DNA from: Negadavirga shengliensis | Lineage (GTDB): Bacteria; Bacteroidota; Bacteroidia; Cytophagales; Cyclobacteriaceae | Direction of reading: 5' to 3' | DNA: 64,000 nt | Assembly (NCBI RefSeq): GCF_042652345.1 | Contig: NZ_JBHSJJ010000004.1 | Span: 62,001-126,000 of the forward strand | Shown: piece after piece, positions 36,745 through 46,802 of the stretch | Layout of the letters: each line of letters starts with the position of its first letter | Numbering within the stretch: the first letter of the stretch is position 1 | Program-made: the position numbers and the translations under genes | The notes under the pieces: generated by a model | The model's database searches: none | Told to the model about the DNA's origin: nothing | Seen by the model: the letters and a program-made list of their open reading frames with translations, nothing else

Positions 36745-38130
36745 ATGAACCCAAAATATTCTATTTCAAGAAGAAGGTTTTTACGCCATTCTACCGCACT
36801 GGCATTAACCCCTCCGTTGCTGTTTCATTCACCCGCCTACGGTTCCGTAAAAAAGAAAAAACTCCGCCACGTCTCCGTTGGGGTGGGGGGAATGGGCCGG
36901 CATGATCTTCAACGGATCAGCGCCCATCCGGAGGCGGAAATAGTGGCCATTTGCGACGTGGATGAAAATAACCTTGCCAAGGCTTCCGAAATGGCGCCAA
37001 ACGCCAAAAAATACAGGGACTGGCGGGAATTGTTGGACAAAGAAGCAAACAACTTTGATGCCATCAATGTCAGTGTTCCGGATCACATGCATTTTCCCAT
37101 CGCTTACCAGGCCATTGAGATGGGCAAACACGTGTATTGCCAGAAACCCATGTGCCATGACGTGGCCGAGGTCAGGGCATTGACGGCGGCTGCCGCTAAG
37201 GCGGGAATCGTCAGCCAGCTGGGCACCCAGCATGCTTCGGGCATGGGCGACCGCACGGCGGTGCATTGGATTAAACAAGGACATATAGGCAAAATCAAGA
37301 ATGTTTACTTATGTTCCAACCGGCCCGGCGCGACAGAGGCGTATCGGTATAAAGGACCGAGACCGGCTACCGGCGAAAATCCACCCGAATATCTGGACTG
37401 GGACCTGTGGGTAGGCACCGCTCCCATGAGACCCTATGCACCGACTATTTATCATCCGTCCAAGTGGCGGGCATGGCAGGATTTTGGGACCGGTTGGTCC
37501 GGGGATATCGGATGTCACATATTGGATGCGGTCTGGAAAGGTCTCGAACTCACCGCCCCTAAATCAGTAATAGCCAAGGTGCAAAAGTCCTGGGAGGATT
37601 CCCCGGAGAGAAGAGCGGATACCTGGCCTCAGAGTAACCACATCACCTGGACTTTTCGCGGAAATAAGCATACGGCTTCCTCTGAATTGGAAGTAGAATG
37701 GTTTGACGGGGAATTTTATCCCCCGGAAGAGGTCAGGGCATTGTTTTCCCTGGAGGAGTACCCCGCAGAATCGGCCATGCTGATAGGCACGAAAGGGGCC
37801 TTGTTGATTCCGCATACCAAGATGCCGGTATTGTTGCCTGCCGAAAAATTTCAGGACGTATCATTTCCTGAATTGGAGGAGCGGGATCATTACCACCATT
37901 TTGTAGATGCCTGCTTGGGAAAAACCAAAACCGAAAGCGGTTTTAATATCTCAGGGCCTATGTCCGAGACGGTAATCCTGGGTACGGTAGCCATAAGGGA
38001 GCCCAATCAAAGATTGGATTGGGATGCTAAGAATATGAAGTTTCCCAACCGGCCTTCGGCAGAAAAATACCTGTCGAGAAATTACAGAGAAGGATGGAAA
38101 TTAAAAGACGGAGAGATTTTTTTGCTATAG
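36745..38130 (+). CDS. Tat-exported Gfo/Idh/MocA family NAD(P)-dependent dehydrogenase
   Basis: 461 residues. SRRRFLRHS is a twin-arginine signal, so the enzyme is folded with its cofactor and sent to the periplasm. The Rossmann motif is GVGGMG (46-51), then the acidic AICDVDENN. The catalytic lysine lies in CQKP (Lys134) instead of the commoner EKP, and GDIGCHILD supplies the active-site His. Likely oxidises a sugar or sugar derivative; related proteins include GH109-like enzymes and the oxidases that start 3-keto-glycoside cleavage, but the substrate is not known. It follows the susCD3 terminator by about 130 bp and so may have its own promoter. Confidence 0.85.
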   Translation: MNPKYSISRRRFLRHSTALALTPPLLFHSPAYGSVKKKKLRHVSVGVGGMGRHDLQRISAHPEAEIVAICDVDENNLAKASEMAPNAKKYRDWRELLDKEANNFDAINVSVPDHMHFPIAYQAIEMGKHVYCQKPMCHDVAEVRALTAAAAKAGIVSQLGTQHASGMGDRTAVHWIKQGHIGKIKNVYLCSNRPGATEAYRYKGPRPATGENPPEYLDWDLWVGTAPMRPYAPTIYHPSKWRAWQDFGTGWSGDIGCHILDAVWKGLELTAPKSVIAKVQKSWEDSPERRADTWPQSNHITWTFRGNKHTASSELEVEWFDGEFYPPEEVRALFSLEEYPAESAMLIGTKGALLIPHTKMPVLLPAEKFQDVSFPELEERDHYHHFVDACLGKTKTESGFNISGPMSETVILGTVAIREPNQRLDWDAKNMKFPNRPSAEKYLSRNYREGWKLKDGEIFLL

Positions 38131-38227
38131 GCATTTAATTAAACCATTCTTTTCTCCAACGTTGTGATCCGGATCAGAGGGCCGGTTCAATGATCACATC
38201 TTGTTTGGCCCCATCATTTGAATTTCA

Positions 38228-38261
38228 AAAGAGGCTGTCTGACTTTTTAGACAGCCTCTTT
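38228..38261. terminator. Bidirectional terminator between converging genes
   Basis: A perfect 13-bp stem (AAAGAGGCTGTCT against AGACAGCCTCTTT), an 8-nt T-rich loop and flanking A and T runs on both sides, about 100 bp past the dehydrogenase stop. Confidence 0.85.
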
Positions 38262-38278
38262 CAATTCCCAGTCATGAG

Positions 38279-38317
38279 CAAATTCTGAATCACAACCGGT
38301 CGCGGATTCAGAATTTG
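38279..38317 (-). terminator. Hairpin at the 3' end of the DUF2911 gene
   Basis: A perfect 13-bp inverted repeat (CAAATTCTGAATC, 38279-38291, against 38305-38317) starts 2 bp past the DUF2911 stop codon. There is no clear T run, so it may be a transcript-stabilising hairpin upstream of the real terminator at 38228. Confidence 0.5.
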
Positions 38318-38319
38318 AA

Positions 38320-38928
38320 TTAGTTGAATACCCCTTTGAAGCCTTCTAATTTCTGATCAACTTGTGTGTCTACCGCAAAAGAGAGCCGTATCCTCTCCCA
38401 GGACATGGTTACCTTAGCCACTTTATTGTCTCCGGCAGAAATACTGTAGGTGAGTCTCTCCTGGGAGTCTGATGCCATGACCGGTGCCACTTTAATGGTG
38501 ACGGCGTCGTCCTTGGCAAGGGCGTCCTCATCTATTTTGCCGTCTTTCATGTAGGCAGAAACGGCATTGCCCTTGCCGTTGATATGAACCGTCCAATCAC
38601 CGGACTGCTGAGGAGTGATAAAGATGGAGTACTTTCCCGGCCTCAAATTAGTGCCGTCAATATTGACTCCTGTGCTGAATTCTATGGTGGTGGGGGCATT
38701 GGCACCTGCTCTCCAGGTCACTCCATATTTTTCAAGTTCCCCGAAGACTTTCCTGCCTTTAACCCCGGGAGAGGAATAATCAATACTGATCTTAGTAAAT
38801 CCTACATTTTGGGAGACAAAAGCGGAAGGACTGGGAGCCGGTGGTTGCAGCTGGGCATATGAATGGTTAATACCCGCTAATGTCAACATCAGGCACATAA
38901 AAAGGAAACAAAGTTTGGCGTTTTTCAT
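38320..38928 (-). CDS. DUF2911 family exported protein
   Basis: 202 residues from ATG 38928, chosen because it starts the signal peptide (KNAKLCFLFMCLMLTLAG, cleaved near SYAQ); an in-frame ATG at 38964 adds 12 residues without purpose. ISIDYSSPGVKGRKVFGEL, VTWRAGANAPTTIEFST and LRPGKYSIFITP are the family signature. Function unknown; common in Bacteroidota. Confidence 0.85.
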   Translation of the reverse strand: MKNAKLCFLFMCLMLTLAGINHSYAQLQPPAPSPSAFVSQNVGFTKISIDYSSPGVKGRKVFGELEKYGVTWRAGANAPTTIEFSTGVNIDGTNLRPGKYSIFITPQQSGDWTVHINGKGNAVSAYMKDGKIDEDALAKDDAVTIKVAPVMASDSQERLTYSISAGDNKVAKVTMSWERIRLSFAVDTQVDQKLEGFKGVFN

Positions 38929-39369
38929 GAATTTATTGTTTTTGGATTGATGATGCACAAACATACAATAACCTGATCAAAATGTCATTTGTTTTTAATT
39001 GGATGATGCCCATAAAAGCAGTGATATCCTTCCATAGCGCCTGGGTTCTTTTTGTGGAAAACGGAAAAAAAGAAGGCTATTCCCGTAAAGCATTGGGAAA
39101 GTGAAAAATAAATCCAATATTTAAGAGGGATGGAATGGGTAAACAAATGGATTAGAATAAAATTGAATGGCGCATTCTGTTCTCATAAATAATTCGCAAG
39201 GATAAAAAAAGAGACGATGAAATCAAGCATGACGGGATCGTCACAAACTGGGATGCCCCGATAGCCCCGATAGCTATCGGGGGGGAAAACATGCGAGATT
39301 CCATGCCTGCATGCTGAAGTGCATTACGGCACGCAAGCATGTGGCCTATTAAGAACAAATTATAATCAT
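38929..39369. other. 441-bp divergent gap between DUF2911 and sulfatase 2
   Basis: Promoters for both genes should lie here; no clear TTTG/TAnnTTTG pair was found. The only structured element is a palindrome CCCCGATAGCTATCGGGG (39265-39282), preceded by a second copy of its left half (39256-39264). No gene seen. Confidence 0.5.
39265..39282. repeat. 18-bp palindrome, dispersed-repeat type
   Basis: CCCCGATAGCTATCGGGG is a perfect palindrome with a half-copy just upstream. A similar C-rich/G-rich hairpin, CCCCGG-6nt-CCGGGG, lies at 52621-52638. Such GC-rich palindromes recur between genes in Cytophagales; the role is unknown. Confidence 0.6.
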
Positions 39370-41142
39370 ATGAAAAAAAATATAGGTAAAAAGGGATTAC
39401 TGTTTGTTTTTATTTTATTGTTCACCCATCCTCTCATCGGTGGGAATCCAAAAGACCGGCCCAATGTGATATTGATCATAACCGACGATCAGGGATATGG
39501 TGATTTGGGAATAACGGGCAACCCGCATGTACAAACACCGGTTATTGACAGGCTAGCCGAAGAAAGCGTAAGGCTTAATCAGTTTTACGTGTCTCCTGTC
39601 TGTGCACCCACCCGCTCCAGTTTGATGACCGGTAGATATTCCCTTCGCACCGGGGTTCGCGATACTTATAATGGCGGCGCTACGATGGCAGCGGAAGAAA
39701 TAACCATTGCCGAAATGCTGAAAGGATCGGGTTACCGAACCGGTATTTTTGGGAAATGGCATTTGGGAGACAACTACCCCTTCCGGCCAAGTGACCAAGG
39801 TTTTGATGAATCGCTGATACATCTGGCCGGAGGGATGGGGCAGCCCGGGGATTTTACCACTTTCTTTCAGGAGAACCGCAGTTATTTTGATCCGGTGCTT
39901 TGGCACAACAACGCACAAAAAGCCTATGACGGGTACTGTTCGGATATTTTTACCGATGAAGCCATAGGTTTTATCGAAGAACACTATAAGGAGCCGTTCT
40001 TCTGCTATCTTTCATTCAATGCTCCCCATACACCCTTACAGGTACCTGATGAATATTATGAAAAGTACAGGGACATTGATCCGTCAGTAGGCTTTGGAGC
40101 AGAAGGGCAGCCATCTGCGAAAATGAGCGATAAAGACCTGGAGGATGCCCGTAAAGTGTATGCCATGGTATCGAATATTGATGACAATGTAGGTAAGCTT
40201 TTGCGCAAGCTAAATGAACTTGATATAGCTGATAATACCATAATTGTTTTCATGACAGACAACGGTCCTCAACAGCGGAGGTACAATGGTGGCATGCGTG
40301 GTTTGAAAGGAGAGGTATTTAGGGGAGGGGTAAGGGTACCTTTTTTTATTAGACTCCCTGCCCGTTTTCCACAAAATATGGACGTTGAAACGACGCTTGC
40401 GCACATAGATGTAATGCCTACGCTAGCAGCACTTTGTCAGACGGAACTCCCAACGGACAGGATAATTGATGGAAAAAATTTCCTGCCCCTGATTGAAGGA
40501 AAAAAAACAACCGAATTCGAAAGCAGACCTCTGTTTTTTTACTGGACCAGAAGGTTACCAGAGCTGTATACCAATATTGCCCTGCAAAAGGGCCCCTATA
40601 AATTGGTGGGCAATACGGATTATGATGCGATTGTGGAGGATTTCGAGTTGTACCATGTCCGGCATGATGAACATGAGCTTAATAATATCGTTCAGTCAAA
40701 CCTAACTCTGGCCACAGAAATGAAGTCGGAATTGGATCTTTTGTTATCCGAGCTGACCAATTCGCCTCATCTGACCCATCCCCAACGGATTATCATTGGG
40801 AGTGAACACGAAAACCCGGTTTATCTGAACCGCAACGATGCCAGCGGGGAAAGGGGTATCTGGACTCAGGAGGAGGTTTTTGGCTTGTGGAAAGTAAAAA
40901 TAAAAGGAGGAAAATATAATATCCGGTTCAAGTTTATCAAGCCATTGGAGAATTCAGGCAAAATGATCCTGGAAACCAGTGGGAAAATCATTCAGTGGGA
41001 AAACAAAAATGTTCCAACGGACTTCATTGAGTTAAAGGATGTGTTACTCCCTGAGATGGAATCTGACCTTATACCCCATTATGTTTCAGGAGGAAGAAGT
41101 ATTTTTCCATTGTGGGTGGAAATGGAAAAAATAGGGGATTGA
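39370..41142 (+). CDS. Type I sulfatase (arylsulfatase-like), exported
   Basis: 590 residues from ATG 39370, the start of the signal peptide (KKGLLFVFILLFTHPLIGG); an in-frame ATG at 39319 is rejected. The maturation motif is CAPTR with Cys78 (formylglycine) and Arg82. ITDDQGYGDLGITGNPHVQT and FMTDNGPQQRRYNGGMRG carry the metal ligands, and GKWHLGD is the usual Lys/His segment. About 110 residues beyond the sulfatase fold form an extra C-terminal beta-type domain (FGLWKVKIKGGKYNIRF). Substrate unknown. Followed by a susD scar and a PhoD-like gene. Confidence 0.88.
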   Translation: MKKNIGKKGLLFVFILLFTHPLIGGNPKDRPNVILIITDDQGYGDLGITGNPHVQTPVIDRLAEESVRLNQFYVSPVCAPTRSSLMTGRYSLRTGVRDTYNGGATMAAEEITIAEMLKGSGYRTGIFGKWHLGDNYPFRPSDQGFDESLIHLAGGMGQPGDFTTFFQENRSYFDPVLWHNNAQKAYDGYCSDIFTDEAIGFIEEHYKEPFFCYLSFNAPHTPLQVPDEYYEKYRDIDPSVGFGAEGQPSAKMSDKDLEDARKVYAMVSNIDDNVGKLLRKLNELDIADNTIIVFMTDNGPQQRRYNGGMRGLKGEVFRGGVRVPFFIRLPARFPQNMDVETTLAHIDVMPTLAALCQTELPTDRIIDGKNFLPLIEGKKTTEFESRPLFFYWTRRLPELYTNIALQKGPYKLVGNTDYDAIVEDFELYHVRHDEHELNNIVQSNLTLATEMKSELDLLLSELTNSPHLTHPQRIIIGSEHENPVYLNRNDASGERGIWTQEEVFGLWKVKIKGGKYNIRFKFIKPLENSGKMILETSGKIIQWENKNVPTDFIELKDVLLPEMESDLIPHYVSGGRSIFPLWVEMEKIGD

Positions 41143-41213
41143 TATGATTTTTGGCCATCAAGGAGTTTTCGATTTTACATTAGTTATGGCCTTGGATCAG
41201 GCCGTGAATAATT

Positions 41214-41465
41214 ATGGAATGGAGACGATTTCTTTTCCAAAAAGGATTTTTATTAAGAATGCCATATTTTCAAGAGGCCCTTACAGGAGATTTCTGGGGC
41301 GCATCATTCCCTGGATCAGAAAGATTACCCCAGGTTTCAAGGAAACCGGACCCTTTGTCCTTATCCAGATGGCACGTCACCACCAAGAATTTCAGGGTTG
41401 GGGTGGATGACAAGTGGCCCATTCCAGAAGCAGAAACCAATATAAACCCAAAATTAGCACAATAA
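41214..41465 (+). pseudogene. Possible SusD C-terminal remnant
   Basis: The frame ends in DKWPIPEAETNINPKLAQ and a stop. This is the SusD family ending, in which W/F-P-I-P, E and NP-L-Q are fixed, as in the four intact SusD proteins of the window. The preceding about 60 residues do not look like SusD and may be rearranged. It suggests that a susCD pair once stood before the PhoD gene and was deleted. The longer frame 41144-41410 in another phase has no recognisable content. Confidence 0.45.
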
Positions 41466-41475
41466 GAAAAAAAAC

Positions 41476-44094
41476 ATGAAAAGAAGACATGCAGTCAAGG
41501 CCATAGCGGTCACCGCCCTTAGCCCCCCGTTGTTTTTTGCAGGGGAATCCATTTATTCGAAAAACCGTCAGAAAAACCGTGATTTTGAAGGAACTGAATA
41601 TTTTGAAAGCAAATGGCAGCATTGGCCAAATCTGGATTGGATAGGCCCTGAATATTGGGGCAACCGGCTTCAGGACTGGAAAATCCGGGACGGAAAAGCT
41701 GTTTGTGTGGTCAGTGCCAGAAACAGAACCCTGTACAGCCTTGTGAGCGAATTGAATCCGTCAAGGGAGGGTTTTGAAACCCAGGTAACCCTGCACGGAT
41801 TGCAGCTCCCTGCAGATGATAAATCGGGGAGTTACATAGGGTTCAGGCTGGGAGCAAAGGGAAAATTTGAGGATTATCGCTCTGCGGCGGTGTTTGGCCA
41901 AGGGCTGGATTGTGGAGTTACCGGCACCGGTAAACTGTTTATAGGAGATCAAGAGAGTGATGCAGCAGTGGACAGGGTTTCTTCTGTTACACTGAACCTT
42001 AAGGCAACCGCGGGAGACAGCGGTTACACCATCCATATGGTGGCCCTGGATGAAGTGGCTGGGAACCGGCTTGCGGAAATGAAGGTCCACGGCATAGAGG
42101 GATCGGCATTGGTTGGAAGCATCGCTTTGGTTTCCCATGTCACCGAGGACAAGGAAGACATCAGCCGGTCATCCGCCGAATTCTCCAACTGGACGATGAG
42201 CGGCAAGAAGATCGATTTTTATCCGGAAAGGGTATTCGGACCGGTTTGTTTTGCGCATTATACGCTCCATAAAGGCACCGTGAAGCTGGCGGCCCAGCTG
42301 GCGCCCATAGAAAATTTTGTCAACCATGAAGTGTATTTGCAGATCAGGAGCCATGGCAAATGGCAGACCCTACAGAAGGGGAAAATAGACCGGCTGGGAA
42401 GGGTGGTTCATTTCAGGCTTGAAAACTGGAACCACCGCGAAGCAGTCCCTTACAGGGTCTGTGTGGACCTGCCCTTTAACTCGGGCAATGAGACATTCCA
42501 CTACGAAGGCACCATCGCCCGGGAGCCTGTGGATAAAGAAAACGTCAAAATGGCTGTTTTCAGCTGCAATGCCGACTACGGGTTTCCAGACCAGGAGGTG
42601 GCGGACAATTCCCTCAAACACCAGCCCGACCTTGCGGTGTTTCTTGGGGATCAGTTTTATGAAAGCACCGGAGGTTTTGGCATAGAAATTTCGCCGTTGG
42701 AAAGGTCCAGCCTGGACTACCTGAGGAAGTGGTACATGTTTGGCTGGTCCTACCGGGAAATTTTCAGGCATATCCCCTCGGCATTTATCCCGGATGACCA
42801 TGATGTATATCACGGCAATGTATGGGGAGAAGCGGGCAAAAAGGCCCCCACTGACAAGGGGTGGGGTTATGATGCCCAAGACGAAGGAGGATACAAAATG
42901 CCGCCGGAATGGGTAAACATGGTGCAACTGACCCAAACGGGACACTTGCCGGATCCCTACGACAAGCGCCCGCTGAGACAAGGTATAGGGGCCTACTATA
43001 CCGGCTGGGTTTATGGGGGGATCAGCATGGCCATTCTTGAAGACCGCAAGTTCAAATCGGCACCCAAAAAAATCCTCCCGGAGGAAGCCAAGGTGGTCAA
43101 CGGCTTTATCCAAAACCGGGAATTTGACATCAAGGCTTACTATGACATCGAAGCCCAATTGTTGGGAGAAAAGCAGATGGAATTTCTCGAGCATTGGGCG
43201 CACGACTGGGACAATGGCGTTGAGATGAAGGCCGTGTTGTCACAGACCAATTTCTGTACGGTGGCCACATTGCCGGAAGGCAGCATCATCGACAGCATCG
43301 TTCCCAAGTTGGCCATTCCCGAACCGGGAGAATATGTAACGGGTGATGCTCCCACAGCCGACATGGATTCCAATGGCTGGCCGCAGAAGGGCAGGGATGA
43401 GGCCCTGCGCATTATCAGGAAATCTTTTGCCCTTCATATCGCGGGAGACCAGCACCTGGCTACAGTGGTGCATTATGGGGTGGAGGAGTTTGGCGATGCG
43501 GGTTTTGCTTTTGCGGGACCGGCCTTGAACAACCTGTTTCCCAGACGCTGGTGGCCTCCGGTCTCGGGGAACCACCATCCTATCAAGGACAAACCCAAGT
43601 ATACCGGGAATTTTCACGACGGCTTTGGAAACAAAATCACCGTTCATGCCGTAGCCAATCCCCATCAGACAGGCAGACAGCCCGCTTTGATTTATGACCG
43701 GGCCACTGGCTACGGAATGGTGGTGTTTAACAAAAAAGACCGGACCATGACCTTGGAATGCTGGCCCAGGTATGTGGACCCCTTGGAGAATCCTTCGGGC
43801 CAATACCCGGGATGGCCCGTCACCATCGCTCAGGAGGAAAATTATGCCAGAAAACCTGTCGGTTATCTCCCGGAGCTGGAATTTAAAGAAATGGAAAATC
43901 CGGTGCTTCATGTCATCAATGAATCAACTGGTGAAACGGAATATTCCGTCAGGGTGAGGGGAAAACATCACCGGCCAAAAGTCTTTCGCAAGGAGACGTA
44001 TACCGTAAAAGTCGCAGACACTGTAAAGGGAAGCGAAAAAATACTGCGGGGTATCGCCTTGGCACAGGACCATAGTGAAAAATTAATAGTATAG
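41476..44094 (+). CDS. PhoD-like metallophosphatase (alkaline phosphatase D family), exported
   Basis: 872 residues, longer than typical PhoD because of a beta-rich N-terminal extension (about 40-340). MKRRHAVKAIAV suggests Tat-style export. The phosphatase core has SCNADYG (about 363), FLGDQFYE with Asp392, PDDHDVYHGN (Asp441, His442, Asn448) and AGDQH with His660, the binuclear metal ligands of the family. Hydrolyses phosphomonoesters or diesters in the periplasm. It converges with the phospholipase C gene, together forming a phosphate-scavenging pair in position, though nothing shows shared regulation. Confidence 0.85.
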   Translation: MKRRHAVKAIAVTALSPPLFFAGESIYSKNRQKNRDFEGTEYFESKWQHWPNLDWIGPEYWGNRLQDWKIRDGKAVCVVSARNRTLYSLVSELNPSREGFETQVTLHGLQLPADDKSGSYIGFRLGAKGKFEDYRSAAVFGQGLDCGVTGTGKLFIGDQESDAAVDRVSSVTLNLKATAGDSGYTIHMVALDEVAGNRLAEMKVHGIEGSALVGSIALVSHVTEDKEDISRSSAEFSNWTMSGKKIDFYPERVFGPVCFAHYTLHKGTVKLAAQLAPIENFVNHEVYLQIRSHGKWQTLQKGKIDRLGRVVHFRLENWNHREAVPYRVCVDLPFNSGNETFHYEGTIAREPVDKENVKMAVFSCNADYGFPDQEVADNSLKHQPDLAVFLGDQFYESTGGFGIEISPLERSSLDYLRKWYMFGWSYREIFRHIPSAFIPDDHDVYHGNVWGEAGKKAPTDKGWGYDAQDEGGYKMPPEWVNMVQLTQTGHLPDPYDKRPLRQGIGAYYTGWVYGGISMAILEDRKFKSAPKKILPEEAKVVNGFIQNREFDIKAYYDIEAQLLGEKQMEFLEHWAHDWDNGVEMKAVLSQTNFCTVATLPEGSIIDSIVPKLAIPEPGEYVTGDAPTADMDSNGWPQKGRDEALRIIRKSFALHIAGDQHLATVVHYGVEEFGDAGFAFAGPALNNLFPRRWWPPVSGNHHPIKDKPKYTGNFHDGFGNKITVHAVANPHQTGRQPALIYDRATGYGMVVFNKKDRTMTLECWPRYVDPLENPSGQYPGWPVTIAQEENYARKPVGYLPELEFKEMENPVLHVINESTGETEYSVRVRGKHHRPKVFRKETYTVKVADTVKGSEKILRGIALAQDHSEKLIV

Positions 44095-44255
44095 TGGTTC
44101 CAAAAAAGGGAATCCGGATTCGGACGTAAGATCTAAAAAATGTAGAATACGGGGTTTTCAACATACTGTGAAACGGAATATCACTGAATTCTAATCTCAT
44201 TAGGAGAACTGACGCATAGGGTGGATGCCTATCTTCAAACTAAATGAGCGGATTC

Positions 44256-46406
44256 TTATAATTCCGCGCCCATCGCCGGATCACTGATGCCAGGTTTGCC
44301 TGTTTCTACCCTTCCGGCGAACCGGTGCGAAAAACCTTCTTGGGTGCTGACGGTGAAATCATACCAATGTTTGCTTTTTGCCAAATCCATGGGTACGCTT
44401 TGTTCCTTGCCGGGGGGTAAGGATACCGGATCGGTTTCCGGATATTCGTATGCGTTGGCTTCGATCGTCACCCTGAGCGGGACCGTTGCCTTATTGGCCA
44501 ACCGGACGAGAATGCCACCATCAGCATGGTCGTATTCCAACCGGATTTCCGGCTCGGCATGTCCGGTATTGCCGGTAAACCTGTGGAAGTAGCCATTGGG
44601 CCCATAGATTTCAAGATCATAAGCACCATCGGATTCGGTAACGTCCCATTCGTCTTTCAGTGATTTGGCGGCCTCTACCGTGTACCGTCGGGGGATTTTA
44701 TCCAGGCGCTTCATATCGTACACGTGATATACGACGCCTTTATTCCCTTTATTATCAAAAACGAGCTGTATCTGATTATCGGCTTTAAGGTGATTCAGTG
44801 TGCAGTACAGACGATAAGGGAGGGCTCTTGAAGGACGTGTTCCTTTTTCCTGGTATAAGCGGGAAGGCGCCGCAGGGGCTGTGGCTTTGGGCAATTCTTT
44901 GGAAGCTGCGTCAATTTGCTCGAAACCAGCCGTATCGGGCATGACAGGCATCTTTGTGTCATTGGGGGTGATAAAGTCAAACGCCGAGGTAAGATCACTG
45001 CTGACGGCCCGGTGCCATGCCGAAATAGCGGGGATGGTTACCCCGAACCTTTTTTCGATAAATTGCCCGACCGAAGTATGGTCTGCGACTTCGGAATTTA
45101 CCCATCCGCCCTTGCTCCAGGGAGACAGGATGTACATGGGCACTCGCGGCCCCATACCCCAGGGACGCAGCTTGCCTGAGATGGTATCTCTTAGGTCGAT
45201 GTATTTACGGGGAGTCTCCGTATCGCTGAGGTCGTCTTTGTCATTATGAAAATACATTCCGGCAAGATCCAGGGTTGATTTGCCGGCAAGGGTATTATCC
45301 AGGTTGTAGGAAGGTACCGCAGGGGCCGGGATGTGATCAAAAAGACCGTCATTTTCATCAAATGTCAGAAAAAACACCGTCTTGCTCCACACTTCGGGAT
45401 TGGATGTAATCGCCGATAACACTTCGTGTGTGAAATTGGACGCCCGGTAAGGACTGGAAGGAGCTCCCGGATGTTCCGAATTGCTTTGGGATGGCAATAT
45501 CCAGCTTACCTGGGGGAGGGTTTTGTTTTTCACGTCGTTGGCCAAGTCCTCCAGAGACCAGTGCCGCATGCCGTTTTCATAAATCGGAGAACCCGGTTTG
45601 GCCTTCCGGAAGCTTTCGAAGGCCAGGCAGCCGTGCATGGCGCCTGTCCAGTTGTCGTTCGGATCTTGATAGATGCGCCAGCTGATGCCGGCTTCCTGCA
45701 ACACATCAGGAATGGTAGGCCATGTAAAGGCACTTCCCTGATAAGTATAGCCAGGTTCGGGCATTTGTCCTTTGATCCAGCACCGCAGATTGACCGGCTC
45801 CGAATCCGCATCGGTACAGTTGATACCTGCGGCCCGTTTTTCGGGATTGTCGACAGCGCCCGACCAAAAGATGATTCGATTGGGATCTGTACCTGTGGCT
45901 ATGGAACAGTGATAGGCGTCGCAAATCGTAAAATATTCGGCCATGGCGTATTGAAAGGGGATTTCCTCCCTGGTGTAATAGGCCATTGAATAGGGCGTTT
46001 TAAACAAGGGCCAAAACCCGTACTTTCCCTGGTTCCACGCCGCCTGTGTGTCGGGAAAATTATGTGGAGTACCATTAACGAATGCCGCATTGGTTACCTT
46101 TCCGTCGGCACGGTAAGGGGGAACGATTTTTTCACCGTCTGATTGGTGAAATGCCCGCTGACCGCTTTCAAGCGGTATGGGAAAGCGGTCTCCAAATCCC
46201 CGCACGCCTTTCATCGCGCCAAAATAGTGATCAAAGGAACGGTTCTCCTGCATGAGGATGACGATGTGCTGTACATCATTTATGGACCGGGTGGCGTTAT
46301 AGGCCTCTACTGCCAGCGCTTTTTGTAAAAGTGGCTCCCATATCGACGCGGCTAGACCTATTTTCGCCGACATTTTAATAAAGTCCCTTCTGTGTAGCTT
46401 CGACAT
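44256..46406 (-). CDS. Phosphocholine-specific phospholipase C (PlcN/PlcH type), Tat-exported
   Basis: 716 residues from ATG 46406, which opens with SKLHRRDFIKMSAKIG, a twin-arginine signal; the ATG at 46427 adds seven residues only. IVILMQENRSFDHYFGAMKG, ATGTDPNRIIFWSGAVDNP, and FFLTFDENDGLFDHIPAPAV are the catalytic-domain signatures of the phosphoesterase family; two C-terminal beta domains (about 500-700, YDLEIYGPNGYFHRF) are the DUF756 type. Splits phosphocholine from phospholipids outside the cytoplasm. Stands alone on the minus strand. Confidence 0.92.
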   Translation of the reverse strand: MSKLHRRDFIKMSAKIGLAASIWEPLLQKALAVEAYNATRSINDVQHIVILMQENRSFDHYFGAMKGVRGFGDRFPIPLESGQRAFHQSDGEKIVPPYRADGKVTNAAFVNGTPHNFPDTQAAWNQGKYGFWPLFKTPYSMAYYTREEIPFQYAMAEYFTICDAYHCSIATGTDPNRIIFWSGAVDNPEKRAAGINCTDADSEPVNLRCWIKGQMPEPGYTYQGSAFTWPTIPDVLQEAGISWRIYQDPNDNWTGAMHGCLAFESFRKAKPGSPIYENGMRHWSLEDLANDVKNKTLPQVSWILPSQSNSEHPGAPSSPYRASNFTHEVLSAITSNPEVWSKTVFFLTFDENDGLFDHIPAPAVPSYNLDNTLAGKSTLDLAGMYFHNDKDDLSDTETPRKYIDLRDTISGKLRPWGMGPRVPMYILSPWSKGGWVNSEVADHTSVGQFIEKRFGVTIPAISAWHRAVSSDLTSAFDFITPNDTKMPVMPDTAGFEQIDAASKELPKATAPAAPSRLYQEKGTRPSRALPYRLYCTLNHLKADNQIQLVFDNKGNKGVVYHVYDMKRLDKIPRRYTVEAAKSLKDEWDVTESDGAYDLEIYGPNGYFHRFTGNTGHAEPEIRLEYDHADGGILVRLANKATVPLRVTIEANAYEYPETDPVSLPPGKEQSVPMDLAKSKHWYDFTVSTQEGFSHRFAGRVETGKPGISDPAMGAEL

Positions 46407-46802
46407 CGTTGTTCTATTTTTATGCAAACTTTAAAATCTGCCCACCGGATCATTAAGAAAAGCGCCCATCAGATTATTGATCCTATCGGTCTAATGTTCC
46501 ATTTCCCAAAATAGCTGATCTCCGCATAGGCTGAATAAATTATAATATGAACCCGTTGCTGATCCAAAAGCAAACAGCTGAAAGAAAGCATTTTACGTCA
46601 TGATAGACAAAGTGATCTCATAAGGATGTCCTTCCTGCAATGGATTCGTAGCAAAGGAGTTTAACCAGTATAAGAGGTTGTATGATACTTTCCAAAGCCT
46701 TAAAATACCCTGCTATTTTGAGAAAAACAAAAGAAACAAATTTTTGGCAAATGAAAATTATAATGGCTATAATTGAGGGTTAGCAATAGAACAACCCCAA
46801 TA
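46407..46802. other. 396-bp divergent promoter region between phospholipase C and sigma 3
   Basis: No gene. It must hold start signals for both flanking genes. The best candidate toward sigma 3 is listed separately; none was found toward the phospholipase. Confidence 0.5.
46743..46775 (+). promoter_or_regulatory. Promoter candidate for sigma 3
   Basis: TTTG at 46743-46746, a 21-nt spacer and TATAATTG at 46768-46775 (one base off TAnnTTTG), 27 nt before ATG 46803. Confidence 0.4.

Noticed and set aside
41144..41410. 88-codon frame after sulfatase 2
   Set aside because: No recognisable content; the overlapping frame ends in a SusD-type tail and explains the region better.
42370..43203. 277-codon minus-strand frame inside the PhoD-like gene
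   Set aside because: Shadow of the PhoD coding frame, whose metal-binding motifs are all present on the plus strand.
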